From Bacillota bacterium (GTDB lineage: Bacteria; Bacillota; DTU030; DUMP01): DNA of 64,000 bases. The position numbers and the translations under genes were made by a program. A model generated the notes under the pieces. The model made no database searches and was not told where the DNA came from. It worked only from the letters and a program-made list of their open reading frames with translations. Location: NCBI GenBank assembly GCA_030154105.1, contig JASKKP010000002.1, positions 1 through 64,000 on the forward strand, read 5' to 3'. Of this stretch, positions 48,138 through 56,648 are shown piece by piece. The stretch's first letter is position 1; each line of letters opens with the position of its first letter.

Positions 48138-49043
48138 GTGCCCTATGTGTATTTGGATGTGCTAGTCGCGATCAACCTGGTGATGAACCTTATCATCCTT
48201 TTTCTAACTGCGTCTCTGGCGCAGGTATCGGCCCGGCCGCTGCGCTTGGCCTTGGGCGCAGGGGTGGGGACGGTGTATGCGGTGTACCTGGTCTTGGATC
48301 CGCCGGCTGCGGGAGCGGGATGGATGTCCAAGCTGGTGGTTTCGCTGTTAATCCTTGTGGCCGCTTTTGCCCCGCTGTCTCCAGTCCGATTTTTGCGGGC
48401 CGCCGGTTACTTTTATTTGGTCTCATTCACTTTAGGCGGCGCGGCCCTAGCTGTGTACTACCTGGGCCTGGCGCCGGCGGTGGCCACCAGCGGTCCCCTT
48501 CCTGCCGTGCCTTGGTGGACGTTGGCCCTGGGAATCGCCGTTGCCGTACCGGCAGCGCGGCTGGCCTGGCTGTATCTGAACCGTCGGCGGTGGCATCAGG
48601 ATGTGCTGGCCAAGCTCAGCGTGAAGTGGGGGCACAAGGAGGCGGAAGTCAAGGCCATACTCGACAGCGGTAATCTCCTGGTAGACCCGCTCACCGGAGC
48701 TCCGGTAGTGGTGGCGGAGGCCAGAGCGCTGGCCTTTCTCCTGCCGGCCCGGCTCTTTACGGCCCTAGAGGGTGGAAAGCTGGACCTGGAGAGGCTCAGC
48801 CAGGTGTTGGCTACGGAACCGAAGGCGCACCGTTTCCGCATCATACCTTTTGACTCTTTGGGGCAGACGAACTCACTGCTCCTCGCGTTTCGTCCGGATC
48901 AGGTGAATGTTACGTATGCCGGACGCAAGGTGAAGATACCCCACGCCGTAGTGGGGCTTGCCTTGCAACGGCTGTCGCCGGAAGGTACCTACCAAGCGCT
49001 GGTTAACCCTAAAGTGCTTGCTCCGTACCTGGACGAAGCTTGA
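48138..49043 (+). CDS. spoIIGA: Sigma-E processing peptidase SpoIIGA
   Basis: Membrane-embedded aspartic protease that removes the pro-sequence of sigma-E in the mother cell. Five N-terminal helices (about 5-145) and a cytoplasmic protease domain with the active-site D-S-G-N in [16 protein letters not shown] near residue 175. 301 aa. GTG after CAGGAGGTG. Its end adjoins sigE, the usual pairing, and its sensor SpoIIR is not in the window. Confidence 0.95.
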   Translation: MPYVYLDVLVAINLVMNLIILFLTASLAQVSARPLRLALGAGVGTVYAVYLVLDPPAAGAGWMSKLVVSLLILVAAFAPLSPVRFLRAAGYFYLVSFTLGGAALAVYYLGLAPAVATSGPLPAVPWWTLALGIAVAVPAARLAWLYLNRRRWHQDVLAKLSVKWGHKEAEVKAILDSGNLLVDPLTGAPVVVAEARALAFLLPARLFTALEGGKLDLERLSQVLATEPKAHRFRIIPFDSLGQTNSLLLAFRPDQVNVTYAGRKVKIPHAVVGLALQRLSPEGTYQALVNPKVLAPYLDEA

Positions 49044-49057
49044 GAGGGGAGATGAGC

Positions 49058-49789
49058 ATGAGGCTTTTTTCGGTTACGGGCCGCTTGGCGGTACGGCTCT
49101 TTCTTATCAGGTTATTGCAACTCTTGGGCCTCGAGCGTCGCGTCGTTTGGTATGTGGGCACGAGCGAAGCTCTCCCTCCCCCTTTGACGAGCGCGGAGGA
49201 AGGGTACCTTCTGGAACGGCTGCAGCGCGGGGACAAGGCGGTAAAAAGCCTCCTTATCGAACATAACTTGCGCCTCGTGGTTTACATTGCCCGGAAGTTT
49301 GAAAACACCGGCGTAGGGATTGAGGACCTGGTATCTATTGGCAGCATCGGGCTGATTAAAGCAGTTAATACATTTAACCCGGAGAAAAAAATTAAGCTTG
49401 CTACCTATGCCTCGCGCTGTGTGGAAAACGAAATCCTTATGTTTTTAAGGCGCACGAGCAAGCTTCGTTCTGAAGTATCCTTTGACGAGCCGCTGAATGT
49501 GGACTGGGACGGGAACGAACTCCTCCTTTCGGATGTTTTGGGAACGGAAAGCGACGTGATCTCGCGTTCGGTGGAGGAAGAAGTTGAAAAAAAGCTCCTT
49601 CATCAGGCGCTCCAGAAACTCTCGCCGCGGGAACGACTTATTATGGAGCTGAGATTCGGCCTCAAAGGAGAGCCGGAAAAGACGCAGAAGGAAGTGGCAG
49701 ATCTTTTGGGCATTTCCCAGTCTTACATTTCGCGTTTAGAAAAACGCATTATCAAGCGACTCCGCCGCGAGATTAAACGCATGGAATAA
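49058..49789 (+). CDS. sigE: RNA polymerase sporulation sigma factor E
   Basis: Mother-cell sigma factor, made as an inactive precursor. N-terminal pro-sequence (first ~30 residues, hydrophobic/basic: [21 protein letters not shown]), region 2 with [20 protein letters not shown] and [19 protein letters not shown], region 4 [22 protein letters not shown]. 243 aa from ATG 49058, which has GAGGGGAG at normal spacing; the ORF track begins at 49040. Directly downstream of spoIIGA. Confidence 0.97.
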   Translation: MRLFSVTGRLAVRLFLIRLLQLLGLERRVVWYVGTSEALPPPLTSAEEGYLLERLQRGDKAVKSLLIEHNLRLVVYIARKFENTGVGIEDLVSIGSIGLIKAVNTFNPEKKIKLATYASRCVENEILMFLRRTSKLRSEVSFDEPLNVDWDGNELLLSDVLGTESDVISRSVEEEVEKKLLHQALQKLSPRERLIMELRFGLKGEPEKTQKEVADLLGISQSYISRLEKRIIKRLRREIKRME

Positions 49790-49797
49790 CCAAGCAT

Positions 49798-49852
49798 AAA
49801 ACCCCTTCCGCCTGGCAATACTGGGACTAGCGAGCCTTCCGGGAGGGGTTTT
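49798..49852 (+). promoter_or_regulatory. Hairpin that sequesters the sigG ribosome site
   Basis: AAAACCCCTTCCG (49798-49810) pairs with CGGGAGGGGTTTT (49840-49852). The 3' arm contains GGGAGGGG, the sigG ribosome site, one base before the GTG. The structure could block sigG translation from sigE read-through mRNA; it also resembles a terminator. Confidence 0.7.
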
Positions 49853-49853
49853 A

Positions 49854-50627
49854 GTGTTAGCGAACAAAGTTGAGATTTGCGGGGTTAACACCGCCAAACT
49901 CCCGGTACTGTCCAATGCTAAAATGCGCGAGCTTTTTAAAGCCATGAAAGATGGGGATACTTCCGCCCGGGAAAAGCTGATCAGCGGCAACCTGCGTCTG
50001 GTGCTGAGCGTAATTCAACGCTTTAACAACCGCGGCGAGAACGTGGACGACCTTTTTCAGGTGGGTTGCATTGGGCTGATCAAGGCCATTGACAACTTCG
50101 ACCTGGAACAGAACGTAAAGTTTTCCACGTACGCCGTGCCGATGATCATCGGGGAAATTCGCCGCTACCTCAGGGACAACAACCCCATCCGCGTCAGCCG
50201 TTCCCTGCGCGACATTGCCTACAAAGCCCTGCAGGTGCGCGATTCCCTTGTAAACCGCTATGCCCGCGAGCCGTCGGTGGGGGAAATCGCGCAAGAACTC
50301 AAGGTGCCGCGCGAAGAGGTGGTTTTCGCCCTAGATGCCATTCAAGAGCCGATATCCCTCTTCGAACCGGTATACCATGACGGCGGTGACCCCATCTTCG
50401 TGATGGACCAGGTAAAGGATGACAAAGAGCAGGATACGAACTGGTTGGAAGATCTGGCCGTGCGCGAGGCTATGAACAAGCTCAGCCAGCGTGAGCGCCA
50501 CATCCTTAACTTAAGGTTTTTCCACGGCAAGACCCAGATGGAGGTGGCCGAAGAGATCGGCATCTCCCAGGCTCAAGTTTCCCGGTTGGAAAAAGCTGCT
50601 CTGCAGCGACTGCGCCGGTATATTTAG
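49854..50627 (+). CDS. sigG: RNA polymerase sporulation sigma factor G
   Basis: Late forespore sigma factor. N-terminal NKVEICGVNTAKLPVLSN contains the SigG/SigF-type leader. Region 2: NVDDLFQVGCIGLIKAIDNFD and VKFSTYAVPMIIGEIRRYLRD; region 3 ending VALDAIQEP-like; region 4 VAEEIGISQAQVSRLEKAALQRLRR. 257 aa. GTG start whose ribosome site is buried in the hairpin shared with the sigE-sigG gap. Cotranscription with sigE is likely but translation may need its own, shorter transcript. Confidence 0.97.
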   Translation: MLANKVEICGVNTAKLPVLSNAKMRELFKAMKDGDTSAREKLISGNLRLVLSVIQRFNNRGENVDDLFQVGCIGLIKAIDNFDLEQNVKFSTYAVPMIIGEIRRYLRDNNPIRVSRSLRDIAYKALQVRDSLVNRYAREPSVGEIAQELKVPREEVVFALDAIQEPISLFEPVYHDGGDPIFVMDQVKDDKEQDTNWLEDLAVREAMNKLSQRERHILNLRFFHGKTQMEVAEEIGISQAQVSRLEKAALQRLRRYI

Positions 50628-50640
50628 GGAGGTGGTGAAA

Positions 50641-50793
50641 GTGCGCCGGATACTAGTTTTGGCCATAGGGCTTCTTCTTCTCACCGTAAGCTTTTACCCC
50701 GCCTGCCGCAACCGGGCTGTTCAGGCCTACAACACCACCAACCTGCTCCGTTTCGAGGCTGTGGCCAGCCCGCGCTTGGAACCGAAGGTCTAA
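50641..50793 (+). CDS. 50-aa membrane or secreted small protein (too short for ORF track)
   Basis: GTG after the strong ribosome site GGGAGGTGGTGAAA reads MRRILVLAIGLLLLTVSFYP, then ACRNRAVQAYN and on to TAA at 50793. A basic start plus hydrophobic core forms a signal-like helix; the Cys at 22 lies in YPAC, a poor lipobox. It follows sigG by 13 bases, so it is probably in that transcript and possibly forespore-expressed. No family recognised. Confidence 0.6.
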   Translation: MRRILVLAIGLLLLTVSFYPACRNRAVQAYNTTNLLRFEAVASPRLEPKV

Positions 50794-50847
50794 GGGTTAA
50801 GTCTATCCCCTGGTGCATATATATAGTGTGCGGGGGAGGCGAGGGCC

Positions 50848-51108
50848 ATGCTCATACGCGGTTCGGAACTCAGGACGCGGGAAGTGATAAACATCAGCGA
50901 CGGGCGCAAGCTCGGGAACGTGGCTGATGTAGATATTGACGTAGAGGCCGGAAGGATCCGAGCCCTGATTGTTCCCAGCGCCGGCCGGGTGCTGGGCATT
51001 TTCGGCCGCAATGAGGACGTGGTGATTACCTGGGACAGGGTAAAACGCATTGGTTACGATGTAATCCTGGTAGAGCATCGCCCCTCAGCTCCTCCCCCAG
51101 CTAAGTAA
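50848..51108 (+). CDS. ylmC: YlmC/YmxH-family PRC-barrel sporulation protein
   Basis: 86-aa PRC-barrel protein: MLIRGSELRTREVINISDGRKLGNVADVDID, then IRALIVPSAGRVLGIFG and WDRVKRIGYDVILVE. The family is conserved in sporulating Firmicutes beside sigG and ylmD; role unknown. ATG with GGGGGAGGCG. A CATATATA element about 30 bases upstream resembles a sigma-E -10 (CATAYAWT) but lacks a clear -35. Confidence 0.9.
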   Translation: MLIRGSELRTREVINISDGRKLGNVADVDIDVEAGRIRALIVPSAGRVLGIFGRNEDVVITWDRVKRIGYDVILVEHRPSAPPPAK

Positions 51109-51110
51109 GG

Positions 51111-51135
51111 AGCACCGGCTCGACCGGGCTTTTTT
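51111..51135 (+). terminator. Terminator after ylmC
   Basis: AGC(A)CCGG/CCGGGCT stem with one bulge, 5-nt loop, TTTTTTG tail. Confidence 0.75.
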
Positions 51136-51235
51136 GTTGCCGGTTCGTCACCCCCTCGCCTCCAGGAGGGAACCGGGGAAGGTGAGCCGAATCGAATCAT
51201 ATAACGAGAGTAAAAACTAGGGAAGGGCGTAGCTC

Positions 51236-52054
51236 ATGACCACTGGATTCACTTGGCAAAAAGCGGGGAGTCTGGTCTACCTTACCGCTGACCTTTTGAC
51301 GGCCACCGGCCTCGTCCGACACGGCTTTAGCACCCGCCACGGTGGCACATCTACGGGAGCCGTACCAGGGCTGAACCTGGGTTTTAAGAACGGCGATGCG
51401 TTTGAGGTATTAGAAAACAGGCGGCGTTTCCTCACTGCTCTCGGCCTTAATCCCAGGGCCCTGGTGGCCGGCCGGCAAGTGCACGGTACACGGGTGGCCG
51501 AGGTACGGGCCGAAGATGCGGGCCGGGGAGCGCGGGCCTGGGAAGATGGTCTTCCGGCTACAGACGCGCTAATCACCAACGTCCCCGGCCTGCCGCTTTC
51601 CGTATACACTGCCGACTGTGTTCCCCTTCTCTTCCTGGACCCGGTGTGCCCGGCGGTGGCGGCTGTGCACGCCGGTTGGCGCGGCAGCGTGGCCGGGATT
51701 GTCCCGGCCACGCTGGCCGCTTTGCGGGTGACCTACGGAACGCGCCCGGCCGACGTCCTGGTGGCCATAGGGCCTTCCATCGGACCGTGTTGCTACGAAG
51801 TGGACGAGAAAGTGATTGCGCCGCTCAGAGATTTTCCTTTCTGGCAGGAAGTGGCAAGAGAGAGCCGGCCTGGCCACTGGTACCTCGACCTTTGGGAGCT
51901 TAACCGCCGCCAGCTTACGGCGGCGGGTGTGCCGGCGGAGAACATTGCCGTCTCCGGTCTGTGCACGTCTTGCCATGTGGAGGATTTTTACTCCTATCGA
52001 GCTGAACACGGCTGCACCGGCAGCCTGGCAGCGGTGATCGCCCTTAAGCCTTAG
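51236..52054 (+). CDS. pgeF: PgeF/YlmD (YfiH) family copper-type purine nucleoside/peptidoglycan-editing enzyme
   Basis: 272 aa of the multicopper-oxidase-related YfiH family. VRHGFSTRHGGTSTG, the metal-ligand regions RQVHGTRVAEV, YTADCVPLLFLDP, HAGWRGSVAGIVPATL, GPSIGPCCYEVDEKV and C-terminal GLCTSCHVEDFYSYRAE. Family members hydrolyse or phosphorolyse purine nucleosides and, in E. coli, correct misplaced L-Ser in muropeptides. ATG after GGGAAGGGCG. First of the ylm gene group that ends in divIVA. Confidence 0.92.
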   Translation: MTTGFTWQKAGSLVYLTADLLTATGLVRHGFSTRHGGTSTGAVPGLNLGFKNGDAFEVLENRRRFLTALGLNPRALVAGRQVHGTRVAEVRAEDAGRGARAWEDGLPATDALITNVPGLPLSVYTADCVPLLFLDPVCPAVAAVHAGWRGSVAGIVPATLAALRVTYGTRPADVLVAIGPSIGPCCYEVDEKVIAPLRDFPFWQEVARESRPGHWYLDLWELNRRQLTAAGVPAENIAVSGLCTSCHVEDFYSYRAEHGCTGSLAAVIALKP

Positions 52055-52115
52055 CAGGAATTTGCTTCCAGAATGTGGAAATTAGAAGGCAATCTCAGTG
52101 CACGAGGTGGCCTTC

Positions 52116-53345
52116 ATGAGAACGACAGAACGCAAAGGGTGGCGCCTGCCCCTTTCCGTACAGGCCTTTTTTATCGTTTTCGGTTTGGTGGCCGCCATAA
52201 ACACGGCCTACCTGGCCGGGCGGGCCGTGCTGGAACGGGCTGTAAAAAGTGCGACGGTGACCGAAGGGAAGCTGGAAGTGACGCTTAAGGGTGAGGCCCT
52301 TCTCCTCAGGCGTGAGGCGGTATTGGTGGCGCCGGCGTCCGGACTATGGCAGGTGAAGGTGAAGGCCGGCGAAAGGGTAAGTGCGGGGACCAAGATCGGG
52401 GAAATCCTTGACCCGGTGCTCCTGGCGCGTGCCCAAGCTTTAAAGGAAGAAGCCGAAGGCGAGCGTGCTGCCTGGCAGAGCGAGGTAGACTCCCGGCTTG
52501 AGCGGGTCAAGGAGGAATTGGCCGAAGTGACGGCTGACATACAGGCGGCGGTGGCGACGCTGCGCTCGGGTCTACACCAGCCCGGTCAAGGGGCACAGAC
52601 CTGGCGCCTCGAACAGACCTTGGATAAGCTTGTGGCACGGCGTGTGGAACTTCAGGCCGAACAGGCACGGCTCGCCGAAGAGGCGGCGCGCGGCGGCGCC
52701 TGGCGGAAGAAGAGCCAGGAGGCAGAGCGGCTCCTGCGCTCGGCCGGCACACCTGTGGTGGCTCCGGTTCCCGGTGCGGTGTTCTTCGTCCTGGATGGCT
52801 GGGAAGAGGCGTTTGACCCGCTTCAGAGCCGAGCTGCCCTCACCTTGGTCGAACCTAAGGGCGCGGTGCTCGCTACGCCGGTGGGCGCTGGGGAAAATGT
52901 CGCCGCCGGCCAGATCTTGGCCAAGGTCGTCCAGGATGAACGCACCTTCTGCAAGGTGGTATTAAAGGGAGCGTCGGTACCCGTACCAAAGCTCGGCGAT
53001 GATGTGGAGGTTACCTTTCCGGCTTTTGCCGCCCACGCCGGGGCTAATGTGACTGCTATTCAGCAAGGGGAGGCCGAGACTGCGATGCTCCTGGAACTTA
53101 AAAACTCCCCACCGGTCCTGGCCCGAGAACGAATGGCCCAGGTGGAAGTGATGGTCCGGCGCCTGCACGGTCCGCTGGTCCCTGAGAAGGCGCTGGTGCG
53201 GGAAGGCTCCCGGCTAGGGGTGTACGTGCGCCGTGGCGGCCACTGGCAGTTTGAACCGGTGGAGGTTCTGCTGGCTCAGAACGGGCGGGCCCTGGTGACG
53301 GGGTTAAAGGCGGGAGAGGAGGTTGCCGTCGGCTGGCGACCGTAA
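52116..53345 (+). CDS. HlyD-like membrane-anchored adaptor protein
   Basis: 409-aa protein with one N-terminal helix (about 15-35), a lipoyl/barrel-sandwich half (LVAPASGLWQVKVKAGERVSAGTKIGEIL), a long coiled coil (about 110-200) and the second barrel half (VPGAVFFVLDGWEEAFDP). Architecture of HlyD/MacA periplasmic adaptors, though the organism is Gram-positive and no ABC transporter or outer-membrane partner is nearby. ATG 52116 with AGGTGG; the ORF track uses 52098. It occupies the place between ylmD and ylmE, so a division or envelope role is possible. Confidence 0.82.
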   Translation: MRTTERKGWRLPLSVQAFFIVFGLVAAINTAYLAGRAVLERAVKSATVTEGKLEVTLKGEALLLRREAVLVAPASGLWQVKVKAGERVSAGTKIGEILDPVLLARAQALKEEAEGERAAWQSEVDSRLERVKEELAEVTADIQAAVATLRSGLHQPGQGAQTWRLEQTLDKLVARRVELQAEQARLAEEAARGGAWRKKSQEAERLLRSAGTPVVAPVPGAVFFVLDGWEEAFDPLQSRAALTLVEPKGAVLATPVGAGENVAAGQILAKVVQDERTFCKVVLKGASVPVPKLGDDVEVTFPAFAAHAGANVTAIQQGEAETAMLLELKNSPPVLARERMAQVEVMVRRLHGPLVPEKALVREGSRLGVYVRRGGHWQFEPVEVLLAQNGRALVTGLKAGEEVAVGWRP

Positions 53346-53388
53346 CCCAACTTTCTTCGTCCTCATTCTAGTTTTTTCGCCAATCACA

Positions 53389-53415
53389 GAAGGAAATAAC
53401 TGGATAGCGTCGAAT
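53389..53415 (+). promoter_or_regulatory. Sigma-H-like promoter for yggS-sepF-proC-ylmG-divIVA
   Basis: GAAGGAAAT (RNAGGAWWW), 11-bp spacer, GTCGAAT (RNNGAAT), 41 bases before yggS. The surrounding CCAATCA-AGAAGGAAA is shared almost word for word with the element before mraZ. Confidence 0.6.
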
Positions 53416-53455
53416 ACCTTAAAAAAGTCTCTGCCTCTAAAAGGAGGTTTTTCTC

Positions 53456-54145
53456 ATGGGAACGGTGGCCGACAACGTGGCCGCCGTGCGCGAGCGGATT
53501 GCGAAAGCTGCTGTCCGTTCCGGTCGGCGACCGGAGGATGTGCGTTTAATAGCCGTAACCAAGACCGTAGGTCCAGAGCTGATTAAGGAAGCGCTGGCGG
53601 CTGGCATTACCGAGTTCGGTGAAAACCGCGTTCAGGAGGCGGCCGGCAAAGTGCCGGTCTTCCCCGAGGCAAGCTGGCACCTTATCGGCCATCTGCAGAC
53701 CAATAAGGCGAAGCAGGCCGTGCGGCTGTTCCGGTTGATCCATTCGCTGGACAGCCTCCGCCTGGCCGAGACCCTGGAGAGGCGGGCGGAGGCGGAAGGG
53801 TGCACGGTAAAATGCCTGGTGGAGGTCAACGTGGCCGGCGAGGCGACCAAATACGGTGTTACACCGGAGGAACTGCCCGGGCTCGTTAGGGCGGTTTCGG
53901 CTCTTCGCCATATCGAAATTGAGGGGCTGATGACCGTAGCTCCATACGTAGAAAATCCGGAGGAGGTGCGGCCGGTTTTCCGCCGGCTTGCCGAGCTGGC
54001 GCGCGAGATAAATGCCCTTGGCCTTCCCCGGGTGAACATGAAGGAGCTATCCATGGGTATGAGCGGAGACTTTGAGGTGGCGATTGAAGAAGGAGCTACC
54101 ATGGTGAGGATTGGCACAGCGATCTTTGGACGGAGGGACCCGTAA
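53456..54145 (+). CDS. yggS: YggS/YlmE PLP-homeostasis protein
   Basis: 229-aa single-domain alanine-racemase-fold protein that binds PLP without known catalysis. VRLIAVTKTVGPELI with the PLP Lys, EFGENRVQEAAGK, WHLIGHLQTNKAKQAVRLF, IEIEGLMTV and LSMGMSGDFEVAIEEGATMVRIG. ATG after AAAGGAGG. It heads the sepF-proC-ylmG-divIVA run; proC next to yggS is a common pairing. Confidence 0.96.
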   Translation: MGTVADNVAAVRERIAKAAVRSGRRPEDVRLIAVTKTVGPELIKEALAAGITEFGENRVQEAAGKVPVFPEASWHLIGHLQTNKAKQAVRLFRLIHSLDSLRLAETLERRAEAEGCTVKCLVEVNVAGEATKYGVTPEELPGLVRAVSALRHIEIEGLMTVAPYVENPEEVRPVFRRLAELAREINALGLPRVNMKELSMGMSGDFEVAIEEGATMVRIGTAIFGRRDP

Positions 54146-54175
54146 TGGAGAGGCAAAAGGAAGGACGGTGATTAT

Positions 54176-54607
54176 ATGGCGAGCGGCCTGGTAGGGAAGT
54201 TCCTTAATCTCATAGGGTTTGAAGAGGTGTTGGAGGAAGACGCGCCGCAGGAGGAGCCGGCGTTAGAGCCGAGCCTGGCATACGGCGGGCCTAGGAAGGG
54301 CAAGGTGGTGGGGCTGCCGAGCTCTTCCGGCACAGGCAAAGTAGTGGTGGTGCAGCCGGAAGGATTTGAAGCGGCCAAAACTGTTGCCGACCACCTTAAG
54401 TCGCGCCGTACGGTAATTGTGAACTTGGAGGGAGTGGACGAAGGGACGGCACAGCGCATCGTGGACTTTGCAAGCGGGGCTGCGTTTGCCTTAAACGGGA
54501 CCGTAGAGCGCGTAGGAGGAGAGATTTTCCTCTTCGCGCCCAGCAACGTGGATGTCGTTGCACCCCGAAAGGAAGAAGAGGACGCGGCTTTACCGTGGCT
54601 AAAGTAA
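54176..54607 (+). CDS. sepF: Cell division protein SepF
   Basis: FtsZ-binding membrane tether that arranges Z-ring filaments. Amphipathic N-terminal helix (GLVGKFLNLIGFEEV), an acidic/Pro linker, and the SepF core KVVVVQPEGFEAAKTVADHLKSRRTVIVNLEGVDEGTAQRIVDFASGAAFALNG. 143 aa. ATG after AAAGGAAGGACGG. No ftsA was found in the expected place, which raises the likely importance of this protein. Confidence 0.95.
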   Translation: MASGLVGKFLNLIGFEEVLEEDAPQEEPALEPSLAYGGPRKGKVVGLPSSSGTGKVVVVQPEGFEAAKTVADHLKSRRTVIVNLEGVDEGTAQRIVDFASGAAFALNGTVERVGGEIFLFAPSNVDVVAPRKEEEDAALPWLK

Positions 54608-54632
54608 AATAATGGGAGCGGAGGCAGAAAGA

Positions 54633-55448
54633 GTGATTAAAGAGACTTTAGGCTTTATCGGCGCTGGGGCCATGGCGGAAGCCCTTCTTAGAGGGTTCAT
54701 TGCCCAAGGGTTGGTGGAACCAAAGAGGTGCCTGGTGAGCGACATCAGCGCCGAGCGTGCCCGGCATTTGGCGAACATGCTCAAAGTTGGCGTGGCCGAA
54801 AATAACCGCGAAGTACTGGCCGGGGCAGACATCGTCTTCCTGGCGGTCAAGCCGCAGTCTGCCCCGGGGGTGTTGGAGGAGCTGAAATCTAGTTGGGAGG
54901 CTCGGCATTTAGTGGTATCCATCATGGCCGGGGTACCTACTTCCTTCCTCGAGCCCTACCTAGGCCAAGCGCGCCTGGTGCGGGTAATGCCCAATACTCC
55001 TTGCCTGGTTCAGGCCGGGGCGGCGGGCATAGCCGGTGGCAGCCGGGCCAGCGAGCGAGATGTCCAGGTGGTAGCCGAACTCTTTAGCGCGGTCGGTAAG
55101 GCATTTGTCTTGAGCGAGGATTTGCTGGATGCCGTAACTGCCCTTAGCGGTTCTGCTCCGGCCTACGTATACATGTTCATCGAAGCCCTGGCCGACGGCG
55201 GAGTGCTGGCCGGCCTGCCGCGGCCGGTGGCGCAAACCCTGGCGGCGCAGACCGTCCTGGGGGCGGCCAAGATGGTGCTGGAAACCGGGGAACATCCCGG
55301 AAGCCTTAAAGACCGGGTGGCTTCGCCGGCCGGGACGACCATTGCCGGCATTGCCGCTCTGGAAGCGGGCGGTTTCCGGGGCCTGGTACTTCAAGCGGTG
55401 AAGGCGGGAGCCGAACGGTCGGCTGAGTTGGGGGCGGCCAAGAAATAG
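54633..55448 (+). CDS. proC: Pyrroline-5-carboxylate reductase
   Basis: NAD(P)H-dependent last step of proline synthesis. Rossmann N-terminus TLGFIGAGAMAEALLRG, VFLAVKPQ, RVMPNTPCLVQAG, and the C-terminal signature AYVYMFIEALADGGVLAGL ... LKDRVASPAGTTIAGIAALE. 271 aa from GTG 54633 (GGAGG spacing); ATG 54612 in the ORF track is an alternative. Inside the ylm group, where proC is common in this lineage. Confidence 0.95.
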   Translation: MIKETLGFIGAGAMAEALLRGFIAQGLVEPKRCLVSDISAERARHLANMLKVGVAENNREVLAGADIVFLAVKPQSAPGVLEELKSSWEARHLVVSIMAGVPTSFLEPYLGQARLVRVMPNTPCLVQAGAAGIAGGSRASERDVQVVAELFSAVGKAFVLSEDLLDAVTALSGSAPAYVYMFIEALADGGVLAGLPRPVAQTLAAQTVLGAAKMVLETGEHPGSLKDRVASPAGTTIAGIAALEAGGFRGLVLQAVKAGAERSAELGAAKK

Positions 55449-55462
55449 GCGGAGGTGAGGGT

Positions 55463-55726
55463 TTGTTTCTTTACTACGTAGCGGCGAGGCTTTTTGACCT
55501 GTATAACCTCCTCATTTTGATTCGTTTGCTCCTTTCCTGGGTTAGTCCGGATCCTTACGCCCCCGGCGTGCGCTTTATTTACCAGGTTACCGAGCCCTTC
55601 CTCGAACCCTTCCGTCGCCTCCTGCCGCCGGTGGGGATGATTGATTTTTCACCTATTCTGGCGCTCCTGGTGCTGTCTTTCATCCGGCGCCTGGTACTAG
55701 GTCTCATTCTAAACGTCATCGTCTGA
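55463..55726 (+). CDS. ylmG: YggT/YlmG-family membrane protein
   Basis: 87-aa protein with two helices: FDLYNLLILIRLLLSWVSPDP and SPILALLVLSFIRRLVLGLIL, separated by the conserved FIYQVTEPFLEPFRRLLPP. Linked to division and envelope in other bacteria; exact role unsettled. TTG start after GGAGGTGAGGG, 14 bases after proC. Confidence 0.92.
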   Translation: MFLYYVAARLFDLYNLLILIRLLLSWVSPDPYAPGVRFIYQVTEPFLEPFRRLLPPVGMIDFSPILALLVLSFIRRLVLGLILNVIV

Positions 55727-55741
55727 GGTGGTAAGGAGAAG

Positions 55742-56251
55742 ATGCTAACCCCGCTCGACATCCAAAAAAAGGAATTTCACCGGCGCCTGCGTGGATACAG
55801 CGAGGTAGAAGTGGATGAGTTCTTGGATCAGGTGCTGGAGGACTACGAACTTCTGTACCGCCAGAACGCCAGCCTGAAAGACGAAGTAGAGCGCCTGAGG
55901 GCCGAAGTAGAACGCTTTACCAGCCTGGAGGAGACGCTGAAGAACACCTTGGTACTGGCCCAAAAGGCCGCCGACGAGACCCGTAATAACGCCCAGAAAG
56001 AGGCTGAGCTTATCCTTAAAGAGGCCGAGGCGCGGGCCAGGGCGTTGGAGGAAGAAAGCCGGCGGCGGTTGGAGCTGCTCGAAGAGGAGTTTCGGGCGCT
56101 GCAGGGGAAAATTGCCACCTACAAGGCTCAGGCCAGGGCTCTGCTTCTGGGGGCGGCGGCCCTCCTTGACCCTAAGGCTGAAGAAAGCGCGGAGGGGGAA
56201 GCGGGGAATGCCAACGGAAAGGCTGCTGGGGGCGGTGAGCAGGGGACTTAA
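55742..56251 (+). CDS. divIVA: DivIVA-family polar/septal scaffold
   Basis: 169-aa membrane-curvature-sensing coiled-coil protein. N-terminal lipid-binding domain LTPLDIQKKEFHRRLRGYSEVEVDEFLDQV, then a long coiled coil (about 30-150). The tail is Gly/Asn-rich. ATG after GTGGTAAGGAG. Its 3' end overlaps the next gene by 44 bases. DivIVA places division and sporulation machinery at poles and septa. Confidence 0.95.
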   Translation: MLTPLDIQKKEFHRRLRGYSEVEVDEFLDQVLEDYELLYRQNASLKDEVERLRAEVERFTSLEETLKNTLVLAQKAADETRNNAQKEAELILKEAEARARALEEESRRRLELLEEEFRALQGKIATYKAQARALLLGAAALLDPKAEESAEGEAGNANGKAAGGGEQGT

Positions 56252-56636
56252 AAGCGCCCTTTCCGTGCTCTGGCTCCTGACCAAGGTAATGGTGCCGGTT
56301 ACCATTGCCGTAACGTTTCTCGACCGTTCGGGCGTTCTGCCCCGCGTGGCCCGGGCTTTTGCACCGGCCATGGGCTGGCTGGGACTGCCGGGGGAGGCGG
56401 CGGTGGCCCTGGTGGTGGGGAACCTTTCCAGCATGTATGCAGGGGTGGGGGCTATGGCCGCTCTCCAGCTTACGGCCAAGGAGAAGCTTATCTTGGGCGC
56501 CATGCTCATGCTCTCCCACTCCCTACCCCAGGAGGGGGCCATTGTGGCCCAGGCGGGCGGCCGGGCGGCGGCGGTGGTCGGTGTGCGGCTACTCACCGCC
56601 GGAGTCACGGGGCTGATGCTCAACCTGCTGCTGTGA
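56208..56636 (+). CDS. Small Gate-domain (nucleoside-recognition) membrane protein, first of pair
   Basis: 142-aa protein with about four helices and a Gate-type core: LTKVMVPVTIAVTFLDRSGVLPRVARAF, then PGEAAVALVVGNLSSMYAGVGAMAAL and MLMLSHSLPQEGAIVAQAGG. This resembles one half of SpmA/SpmB or of nucleoside-transporter gate proteins. Substrate unknown. The ORF track starts at 56112; ATG 56208 with GGAGGGGGAAG is right, as it gives a normal N-terminus. It starts within divIVA. Confidence 0.82.
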   Translation: MPTERLLGAVSRGLKSALSVLWLLTKVMVPVTIAVTFLDRSGVLPRVARAFAPAMGWLGLPGEAAVALVVGNLSSMYAGVGAMAALQLTAKEKLILGAMLMLSHSLPQEGAIVAQAGGRAAAVVGVRLLTAGVTGLMLNLLL

Positions 56637-56648
56637 GGAGGACGGCGT

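Noticed and set aside
48193-48673. ORFs in other frames of spoIIGA
   Set aside because: The spoIIGA frame carries the DSGN protease motif and helices; the others are shadows.
51164-51192. Sigma-H-like promoter for pgeF
   Set aside because: AGGGAAC...GCCGAAT has right spacing but two mismatches in the -35 block.
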